From JBFGJH01 sp041586155 (lineage in GTDB: Bacteria > Actinomycetota > Acidimicrobiia > Spongiisociales > JAENVV01): a stretch of DNA of 64,000 nt. Both the position numbers and the translations under genes were made by a program. Positions 58,113 to 64,000 of this stretch are shown here, piece after piece. Under the pieces are notes generated by a model. It was not told where the DNA came from and ran no database searches. It saw nothing but the letters and a program-made list of their open reading frames with translations. Within the stretch, counting starts at the first letter, position 1. Each line of letters opens with the position of its first letter. The stretch lies in NCBI GenBank assembly GCA_041586155.1, contig JBFHAT010000007.1:1-64000 (forward strand), read 5' to 3'.

Positions 58113-59639
58113 TCAGCTGCCAGGGATCTTCATCAACATGAGTTGGCCGTCCTCGAGTTTGAGGAGCGTGCCGTCCGGCTGAAGCTCCGTCTCGAGGAAC
58201 GTTCCGTGCGCCTGAACGTCCAGCAGCCAGGCCCCCGGACCGAACCAGTACGAGGCATCGACGATGCCGCTCGACTCGCCGTCAGGGTCGTTGACGGTGG
58301 CGACGACCGACCAAGCACCAGACGACAGATCCAACTGCCAGATCTTGGCGTTGTCGGCATCCTCTTGCACCATCAGGCTGTTGGCGCTGGTGTCCATGTT
58401 GTCAGGCGACACGAACGGAACGAACGCTCCGGCGCCGGCGTCGTCGCCTTGGGCCATCATCGAGAAGCTCACCACCTTGCGGGGGTTGTTCTCGTCGAAG
58501 ACCATCTTGAACACGGCACCGTTGTCGGCCAGGCCGGTTGTTCCACTCGGCCCGCGCACCAGACGGCCCGTGGCCGGGTCCGGCACCACTCGCGAACGTC
58601 CTGTGTCGGCGATGTACACAACACTCGGATCGTTGACGTCGTAGGCCAGGTCCTCGAGCCGGATGAACTGGAACACGTTGTTGTCGTTCGACCAGTTTTC
58701 CAGCGCATCCTGCGGCGCTTCGGCCGTGGTGCCCAGCGCGATGTTGCGTGGCACGCGGATGAACTCACCTTGCCAGTCGTCGCCGGGGCGGATGTCCAGG
58801 TAGTCGTTGGCACCGTTGAACGGATCACCGGCGACGATCCGACCTTCATCGGTGCGGGTCACCCGGAACGCCCACAGGCTGCCCCGGTCGGCGAACACGT
58901 TTCGCTGGCTGTTCGACTGATACATGTACAGCTGCGCGGACGGGCCCGAGAACGTGTCGTCGGTCGTCAGCATGACGATCTTCTCGTAGCCCGGCAGTGC
59001 GATGGTGTTCTCGTGGTTCAGGCGGCCCATGCCGGGCACGTTGACCGAGCGTCCGGTGCGGGTGTTGAGTGCCACCGCGTAGCCGGCCTGGCGGTCCGGG
59101 TTGAGCGAACGGTCGGCCGGATAGGGCTGTCCAGGCAACCTGGGCACGATGTCGTTGGCTTCCTCACCCGTCCAGAAGACGTAGTCCTTGAACCCCTCGG
59201 CCGGCCCGGCCATCGAGGCGGAACAGAACCGCAGATACCCGAGGTCGGGTGAGATCGCCACCGAGGCCGCCTCCACGGCGCCCTCCATGGAGCCCGGAGA
59301 AGTCGACAACGTCAGCTTCGCCACCGAGGCGTTCTCGAAGTCCGCCGTGCCGAAGAACGGAATCGTCGTCTGCTCGTGGGCGACGTACACGTCCACGGAG
59401 TCGTCGTCGTTGGGTGCCAAGCCGATCCCGTCGGGAATACCCTGGAACTTCACGCCGTCGACGATCTCACCGGTCGAGATGATCGCCTTGACGCTCGATC
59501 CGGCTGGTACGCCGGGGTCCAGAGTGATGTATGGCGCTTTCGGCGTCAGGTATCCCCCTGTCGCGCCGGCGGCGGGCACCATCGATATCGCCATCGACAG
59601 CGCGGCCAAGACCGCCAACAGTCGTCTCACTGACATCAC
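58113..59639 (-). CDS. secreted PhoX-like (DUF839 family) phosphatase-like protein
   Basis: The 508-residue product has a signal peptide (LLAVLAALSMAISMVPAAGA). A beta-propeller typical of DUF839/PhoX follows. The family block GMGRLNHENTIALPGYEKIV with MLTTDDTFSG contains the N-H-E-N metal-site region near residue 210, and RLEDLAYDVNDPSVVYIADT lies further on. PhoX enzymes are calcium- and iron-dependent alkaline phosphatases that release phosphate from organic esters. This protein lacks an obvious Tat twin-Arg motif, which classical PhoX has, so activity is uncertain. The GTG at 59639 and the ATG at 59636 both fit the upstream GGAGG. A TATGCT box occurs near 59720. Confidence 0.75.
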   Translation of the reverse strand: MMSVRRLLAVLAALSMAISMVPAAGATGGYLTPKAPYITLDPGVPAGSSVKAIISTGEIVDGVKFQGIPDGIGLAPNDDDSVDVYVAHEQTTIPFFGTADFENASVAKLTLSTSPGSMEGAVEAASVAISPDLGYLRFCSASMAGPAEGFKDYVFWTGEEANDIVPRLPGQPYPADRSLNPDRQAGYAVALNTRTGRSVNVPGMGRLNHENTIALPGYEKIVMLTTDDTFSGPSAQLYMYQSNSQRNVFADRGSLWAFRVTRTDEGRIVAGDPFNGANDYLDIRPGDDWQGEFIRVPRNIALGTTAEAPQDALENWSNDNNVFQFIRLEDLAYDVNDPSVVYIADTGRSRVVPDPATGRLVRGPSGTTGLADNGAVFKMVFDENNPRKVVSFSMMAQGDDAGAGAFVPFVSPDNMDTSANSLMVQEDADNAKIWQLDLSSGAWSVVATVNDPDGESSGIVDASYWFGPGAWLLDVQAHGTFLETELQPDGTLLKLEDGQLMLMKIPGS

Positions 59640-59763
59640 GAACTACCTCCCACGTGTTGTGTGTTCGCGGACGCCGCTCGAAATCCTCCTGATCCCCACG
59701 CGGCTGCTGAGATCCGAGCATACGCCTCGCCGACGGACGGTGGCGGGACGATTGCCTGTTCTA

Positions 59764-61074
59764 TCAGAGAACGGTGGCGGCCATCTCGGCCAAGGGGCTG
59801 CGCATCGAACGCTCGAGGGTCACGTGCCCGAACAGCGGCGATCCTTTGAACTTCTCGATGAGGGCGGCCATGCCTCCGTACGGTGAGATGTACGGGTTGT
59901 CGACCTGGCTCAAGTCGCCGCAGAACACGACCTTGGCTCCCTGGGAGATGCGGGTGAGGATCGTTTTCAGGGTGGGCAGCTCGAGGTTCTGCGCTTCGTC
60001 GATGATGACGAGCTCGCCGGTGATCGACCGGCCGCGGAGGTACGTGATGGCCGCCATTTCGAGCTCGCCACGGCTGGTCAACTCGTCGATGGCGTCTCTG
60101 GCCGAATCGGGTTCGCTGTCGGAGAAGAGCGCATGGAGGTTGTCGTACACCGCTGCCATCCACGGCTCGAGCTTCTCTTCGAGGTCGCCCGGCAGGTATC
60201 CCACTTCTTGGCGACCCACGGCCACCAGCGGCCGGTACACCGCCACTTTCCGATAGCGCCGCTGCTCGACCACTTGTTCGAGGCCGGCGGCGAGGGCGAG
60301 GAACGTCTTGCCGGCCCCCGCCATCCCCATCAACGACACTGCCGGCACATCGGGGTCGAGCAGCAATTCCAGCGCAAACGCCTGGCGAATGTTCTTCGCT
60401 TCCATCCCAAAGGCGTGGCGGGTCCCAGGCACACGGGCGATCACGCAGTCCGGCTCCGATTCGATCACCCGGCCGAGGCCCGACTGGCTGGTCCCCGATC
60501 GCAGCACGAGGAACTCGTTGACGAGAGCGGACACACCGGGCAGCGTCGCCTTGCCGGCCTCGAACAGCCGGTCGATCACTTCCGAATCGACGGTGACCTC
60601 GATGACGCCGGCGTGGCGCTGATCCACCTGGACAGTGTCGCCCCGGTAGTCCTCCACCTCCAAGCCGAGCTGGGCGCCCTTGATCCGCAGGGCGGTGTCT
60701 TTGGTGACGAGCACTGGCGGGGCGCCTTCGTCGTAGAGGTTGAGGCAGCTTGCCAGGATGCGATGGTCCGAGGTGGCCGGATCGAGCACGGCGGGCATCC
60801 GCGGCGAGTTGATCCTGTTCAGTTCGATGCGCAGGTTCCCGCCACCCGGCAGTGGTGCCGGTTCGCGCAGGCCGCCCGACCGTGACGCCCCCAGCTCCTC
60901 GAGGAGGCGCAGCGCGCTGCGGGCGTTGGCGCCGACATCGTCGAATCGGGTCTTCTTGCGGTCGAGCTCCTCGATGACCACGAGCGGCAGCACCACTGGG
61001 TGTTCGTCGAATCGGAGCAGGGCGTGCGGGTCGGCGAGCAACACGCAGGTGTCGATGACGTAGGTGACAGCCAA
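59764..61074 (-). CDS. PhoH-family protein with N-terminal PIN domain (PhoH2-type)
   Basis: The 436-residue product joins a PIN ribonuclease-like domain (residues 1-140: YVIDTCVLLADPHALLRFDE, LPLVVIEELDRKK, VLVTKDTALRIKG) to a PhoH ATPase. The ATPase has Walker A VSLMGMAGAGKTFLALAAGL and Walker B GELVIIDEAQNLELPTLKTI, and ends with CGDLSQVDNPYISPYGGMAA. Mycobacterial PhoH2 is an RNA helicase and RNase, so a similar role is likely. The start is taken as TTG 61074, about 9 bases after GAAGGA; another TTG at 61134 would add 20 residues. It follows the GT4 gene and is in the same direction. Confidence 0.85.
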   Translation of the reverse strand: MAVTYVIDTCVLLADPHALLRFDEHPVVLPLVVIEELDRKKTRFDDVGANARSALRLLEELGASRSGGLREPAPLPGGGNLRIELNRINSPRMPAVLDPATSDHRILASCLNLYDEGAPPVLVTKDTALRIKGAQLGLEVEDYRGDTVQVDQRHAGVIEVTVDSEVIDRLFEAGKATLPGVSALVNEFLVLRSGTSQSGLGRVIESEPDCVIARVPGTRHAFGMEAKNIRQAFALELLLDPDVPAVSLMGMAGAGKTFLALAAGLEQVVEQRRYRKVAVYRPLVAVGRQEVGYLPGDLEEKLEPWMAAVYDNLHALFSDSEPDSARDAIDELTSRGELEMAAITYLRGRSITGELVIIDEAQNLELPTLKTILTRISQGAKVVFCGDLSQVDNPYISPYGGMAALIEKFKGSPLFGHVTLERSMRSPLAEMAATVL

Positions 61075-61137
61075 GGCGGTGGTTCCTTCGGTCGTGTGGC
61101 TCTCAACGAAACACCCTCGCGCGACCGAATTCAAGGA

Positions 61138-62220
61138 TTAACGAGGTTCGGCGACGGCCCTTCCCAGCTCGTCGTCCCATCGGTCCACCACGGCCGACCA
61201 CCCGAATTCCCTTTCGGCCAGGACGCGAGCGGCAGCCCCCGCTTGGCGGATGGTGCGAGTGGAGATCATATGCTCCACGACGGAGGCGATCTCCTGGGAG
61301 CTCTCTGCCAGCCACCCGGTGATCCCTTCGACGACGGTCTCGGGCGCGCCGCCCGACCGACCGGCCACGACCGGTATACCCGTGGCGGCTGCCTCCAGGT
61401 ACACGATGCCCAGCCCCTCGGCTTCGAGGCCGAACCAGCGGCTCGACGCAGGCATCACGAACACCGACATCATGCGGTAGAGCTCGGGCAGCCGGCCCCA
61501 TGGCACATCGACGTGGAGTTCCACGTCGACGGGCGACTGGGCGGCCATTTCGCGGAGGCGGCCTTCGAGCCGGCCCCTTCCCGCCAGCAGCACCGCCACG
61601 TCGTGCCCTCGACTTTGCAGCAACTCGGCTGCCTCGATGACCCGGTCGTGACCTTTGCGGGGGACGAACCGGCTGACGCAGCCGAGGACGAGCCGGGACG
61701 GAGGGTGATCAGCCGGGTGGAACACCTCGAGGTCGACTCCCGCACCGAGCACCACGGCGGACCTTCCTGCCAGCCGCTCGACGTGGCGCCCGGTGAACTC
61801 GCTCACCGAAAACACCGTGTCGGCTTGCCGCAGGGGTCGAACGATCGTTTCCCTGAGCCCGGCGACCCTGGTCGGAATGAGGAGTTCCGCACCGTGAGTC
61901 ATCACCGCGTATGGCACCCGGGTCTCCGATCGAATCCGCGGCCCCAACAGGGCCAGCGGATGGGGAGCGCCGAACACGACCACGTCGGCCTGGAACGCTT
62001 CGACATGATGTTCGACCCAGCGCCGGACTCCGGGCAGCGGCAACATGAATCCGGACCGGTGCCGGCGCACTCGGGGGTCGGTTTCGGGACCGGTGTCGTC
62101 GGGTCGAGCGGGGGCGAGCACCCTTATGTCGCCGCGATGGTGGTCGACGATGTTGGCGAGATACTGCTGGATGCCGCCCGGCTGAGGGGGATAGTCGTTG
62201 GTGACGATCAGCACCCGCAC
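61138..62220 (-). CDS. GT4 glycosyltransferase, PimB-like
   Basis: The 360-residue product is a GT-B enzyme. The N-terminal VLIVTNDYPPQPGGIQQYLA is close to the opening of the mannosyltransferase PimB, and VVVFGAPHPLALLGP with YAVMTHGAELLIP are also seen in that group. The C-terminal domain has LGCVSRFVPRKGHDRVIEAA, the nucleotide-sugar region, and the E-x7-E motif in GLEAEGLGIVYLEAAATG. PimB adds the second mannose to phosphatidylinositol mannosides. The exact acceptor here is inferred. The start is GTG 62220, with a TAGCAT box 6 bases upstream. Confidence 0.82.
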   Translation of the reverse strand: MRVLIVTNDYPPQPGGIQQYLANIVDHHRGDIRVLAPARPDDTGPETDPRVRRHRSGFMLPLPGVRRWVEHHVEAFQADVVVFGAPHPLALLGPRIRSETRVPYAVMTHGAELLIPTRVAGLRETIVRPLRQADTVFSVSEFTGRHVERLAGRSAVVLGAGVDLEVFHPADHPPSRLVLGCVSRFVPRKGHDRVIEAAELLQSRGHDVAVLLAGRGRLEGRLREMAAQSPVDVELHVDVPWGRLPELYRMMSVFVMPASSRWFGLEAEGLGIVYLEAAATGIPVVAGRSGGAPETVVEGITGWLAESSQEIASVVEHMISTRTIRQAGAAARVLAEREFGWSAVVDRWDDELGRAVAEPR

Positions 62221-62226
62221 GCGGCC

Positions 62227-62232
62227 ATGCTA
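62227..62232 (-). promoter_or_regulatory. -10 box TAGCAT, leaderless type
   Basis: On the reverse strand TAGCAT ends 6 bases before the GTG at 62220. Confidence 0.45.
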
Positions 62233-62239
62233 GGTCCGC

Positions 62240-62890
62240 TCAGTCGTATTCGGCCGACGCCTTGCCGTTGTCGCAGGTCACCTCGGTCGTCCATTCGTTC
62301 TCACCCTTGGTGAACTCGACCACCACCTTCGACGGTCCGCGGTTCTTCACTTGGACGCTGGCGCCGCTCGACGGTGTCGCCCCGCCGAACGAGACGTCGT
62401 CGCCTTGGCAGGACACGGTGACGACGCCGCCGGGCGAGCCGAACGAGAACGGGCCCGTCACCTTCTCCGACCCGTCGGAATCGTCGTCGTCGTCGGGCGT
62501 GGTCGTGGTGGTGGTCGTCGTGGATGTCGAGCTGGACGTCGTGCTCGACGACGTCACTGTGGTGTCGGATGACGCGCCCCCACTCGAATTCGACGAAGAC
62601 GAACCGGTCGAGGTGGTTGAGGTCGTCGAGGTGGTGGTCGAGCTGGTTGTCGCGCCGACGAGGGTGGTTTCGGGGCTGAATTCGTCTCCGCTCCCCGCCG
62701 CCACGGGTTCGTCGCTCTCGACATCCGTCGTGCTGGTTGCCTCGAGCGTCGTAGTCGTGACGTCGACGATCTCGGCCGTTGGCCGGTCGGTGACTTGGCT
62801 GCCGACCAATGCAACCGCCCCGTAGCCGAAGGCTCCGAGTGTGACGGTGGCAGCCAGCCAGGCGACCAGGAGGGCGACGCGACGCGACAT
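62240..62890 (-). CDS. exported Ser/Thr-rich protein, 216 residues
   Basis: The product has an N-terminal signal anchor (VALLVAWLAATVTLGAFGYG). A low-complexity middle of about 100 residues follows, dominated by Thr, Ser and then Asp (TTSSTTTSTTSTTSTGSSSS style, 62480-62680). The compact C-terminal domain of about 65 residues is beta-rich with a Cys pair (VVTVSCQGDDVSF and TTEVTCDNGKASAEYD). The linker is probably glycosylated or wall-spanning. I recognise no family for the C-terminal domain. The ATG at 62890 has CATACT 10 bases upstream. It ends 20 bases before the start of the GT4 gene on the same strand. Confidence 0.65.
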   Translation of the reverse strand: MSRRVALLVAWLAATVTLGAFGYGAVALVGSQVTDRPTAEIVDVTTTTLEATSTTDVESDEPVAAGSGDEFSPETTLVGATTSSTTTSTTSTTSTGSSSSNSSGGASSDTTVTSSSTTSSSTSTTTTTTTTPDDDDDSDGSEKVTGPFSFGSPGGVVTVSCQGDDVSFGGATPSSGASVQVKNRGPSKVVVEFTKGENEWTTEVTCDNGKASAEYD

Positions 62891-62992
62891 GATCGCGCCC
62901 AGTATGCCGCACCCCGGTGCGGGACAGGTCAACGACGGATTAAATCCTCCATAAGCCGGCGGGGCTCGCTTCCGAGCATGGGAGACGGCTCC

Positions 62993-62998
62993 TAACCT
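62993..62998 (+). promoter_or_regulatory. -10 box TAACCT, leaderless type
   Basis: TAACCT ends 6 bases before the ATG at 63005. Confidence 0.5.
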
Positions 62999-63004
62999 GG
63001 GGCG

Positions 63005-63688
63005 ATGGCCAACATCGTCGTGATCGAAGACGACCTAAAAGTGCGCGAAGCGGTCGTGCGGGCGCTGGCCGGATTGCGGCACAGTGTCGAGGCGGCCGCT
63101 ACCGGGATGTCGGGTCTCGACCTGACGATCAACACCGCTCCCGACATCGTGGTGCTGGACTTGGGGTTGCCGGACGTCTCCGGGGCCGAGGTGCTCAAGA
63201 TGATCCGAAGCGTCTCCGACGTGCCAGTGATCATCGCCACAGCGCAGGACGACGAGGGCAAAGTCGTCGAACTACTCAACCAGGGCGCGGACGACTACGT
63301 GGTGAAGCCCTTCTCCGGCGCCCACATCGACGCCCGGATTCGGGCCGTGTTGCGCCGCCGCGGGGATCCGGAAGGAGACACATCCACGCTCGTCGTTGGT
63401 GAGCTGTCGGTCGACCGCGATGGCCGAACGGCCTCGCTGGCAGGTGACAGTCTCGAGCTGACCCGGAAGGAGTTCGACGTGCTGGCCTTCCTCGCCGAGC
63501 GAGCCGGCACCGTCGTCAGCAAGCGTGAGCTGCTCGCCGAGGTGTGGCGCCAGCCCTACGGCGGCGCCGACAAGACTGTTGACGTGCACGTGTCCTGGTT
63601 GCGAAGGAAGCTCGGCGAGACGGCCTCCGAGCCGCGCTACATCCACACGGTGCGAGGGGTCGGGGTCAAGCTCCAGGCACCCGAATGA
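63005..63688 (+). CDS. OmpR/PhoB-family response regulator
   Basis: The 227-residue product has a receiver domain: VIEDDLKVREAVVRAL with the acidic pair, VVLDLGLPDVSGAEVL with the phospho-acceptor Asp near residue 50, VIIATAQDD with the switch Thr, and DDYVVKPFSGAHIDARI with the Lys. A winged-helix DNA-binding domain follows (LTRKEFDVLAFLAERAGTVV, then VDVHVSWLRRKLGE and IHTVRGVGVKL). It is controlled by the kinase encoded next, which it overlaps by ATGA. Its target genes are unknown. Confidence 0.93.
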   Translation: MANIVVIEDDLKVREAVVRALAGLRHSVEAAATGMSGLDLTINTAPDIVVLDLGLPDVSGAEVLKMIRSVSDVPVIIATAQDDEGKVVELLNQGADDYVVKPFSGAHIDARIRAVLRRRGDPEGDTSTLVVGELSVDRDGRTASLAGDSLELTRKEFDVLAFLAERAGTVVSKRELLAEVWRQPYGGADKTVDVHVSWLRRKLGETASEPRYIHTVRGVGVKLQAPE

Positions 63689-64000
63689 GACCGGCCCTCG
63701 TTTGGCTGGCGGTGTCGATCGCATCGATGATCGTGCTGGCGTTCGTCGTACCGCTCGCCATCCTGGTCCGTGACCTGGCCCACGACCGGGCCATCGTCGC
63801 CGTCGAACGAGAAGCCCAGACGCTGGCCACGGCGATCGCCATCTTCCAGCCCGAGACGATCGAGGAGGTCGAGCTCATTCGCATCCAATCGGCTGCGCTC
63901 GACCGGGTGTCGGTTGTACTAGGCGATGGGTCAGTAGTGGGACCCGATCCCCGGAGCGAGGTGTTGGTCACCCAGGTCAGAGATGCCGCCCAAACACGAC
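63685..64000 (+). CDS. sensor histidine kinase, N-terminal part (partial)
   Basis: Only the first 105 codons are inside the window. They encode a first membrane helix (ALVWLAVSIASMIVLAFVVP) followed by an extracytoplasmic stretch beginning LVRDLAHDRAIVAVEREAQT. The rest, including HAMP, the phospho-acceptor His domain and the ATPase, lies beyond the right edge. The ATG overlaps the response-regulator stop by ATGA, the usual arrangement of two-component pairs. The assignment depends mainly on that context and the membrane topology. Confidence 0.75.
   Translation, partial: MRPALVWLAVSIASMIVLAFVVPLAILVRDLAHDRAIVAVEREAQTLATAIAIFQPETIEEVELIRIQSAALDRVSVVLGDGSVVGPDPRSEVLVTQVRDAAQTR

Noticed and set aside
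62480..62680. GTCGTC-type repeats that resemble a minisatellite or CRISPR
   Set aside because: They are coding sequence for a Ser/Thr/Asp-rich linker and have no repeat-spacer order. The same holds for the linker at 15130-15310.

Overview
The window is chromosomal DNA from a high-GC actinobacterium. Several gene blocks point there. They are carD / PIN-TRAM / ispD / ispF / cysS / rlmB beside disA-radA, lysS-panC-folK-folB-folP-folE-ftsH-hpt-tilS beside clpC, a DUF2342 F420-associated metalloprotease-like gene, a SigR/RsrA-like sigma and anti-sigma pair, a WS/DGAT acyltransferase and a PimB-like mannosyltransferase. From memory, mycobacteria keep much of the same order. The lineage is probably a deep-branching actinobacterium such as an Acidimicrobiia relative; that is inference. 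Most genes are ordinary core genes, and true accessory DNA is limited to about 0.8 kb next to a tRNA-Arg gene.

Layout. 1-1586: a partial secreted lipoprotein, a nitroreductase-like gene and a flavin reductase-like gene. 1604-6006: an iron-type ABC transporter (ATPase, binding lipoprotein, fused double permease) followed by a DtxR/MntR-family regulator, with two candidate operators. 6053-7025: tandem hairpins, tRNA-Arg(CCT), a decayed insert (SHOCT remnant, frameshifted GNAT) and a second copy of the 5' half of the tRNA. 7142-15472: an SDR epimerase, WS/DGAT, CvpA-CAP, an alanyl-tRNA editing protein, AzlCD, an AI-2E-type transporter and envelope proteins. 15536-23295: tRNA-Thr(TGT), then the rlmB-cysS-ispF-ispD-PIN/TRAM-carD operon (read right to left), disA, radA and a tiny membrane protein. 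23335-30937: a zinc-ribbon/discoidin protein, a lysozyme-like protein, a BMP-type nucleoside ABC transporter and a queuosine-precursor-type transporter. 31228-35338: a MurL-like PP-loop enzyme, a MarR/YceI divergent pair and small hypotheticals. 35401-49345: clpC, polyprenyl synthase, lysS and the ftsH-folate-panC block with hpt and tilS. 49324-58055: DUF2342, sigma/anti-sigma, tRNA-Thr(CGT), plsC, holB, tmk, an MFS transporter and topA. 58113-64000: a PhoX-like protein, PhoH, GT4, a Thr-rich secreted protein and a response regulator with the start of its kinase.

The genes form tightly packed operons joined by many ATGA or GTGA overlaps. At about twenty transcription units a TAnnnT -10 box lies only 6-10 bases before the start codon, which predicts widespread leaderless transcription and helps to fix start sites. 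The points most worth checking are these: a FolK fused to an isoprenylcysteine-methyltransferase-like membrane domain; a phosphatase-like protein without its catalytic Cys inside the folate operon; a MurL-like PP-loop protein; candidate operators for the DtxR-type and MarR-type regulators; and the tRNA-Arg duplication with broken cargo. I saw no CRISPR array, intact insertion sequence, phage or defence island.
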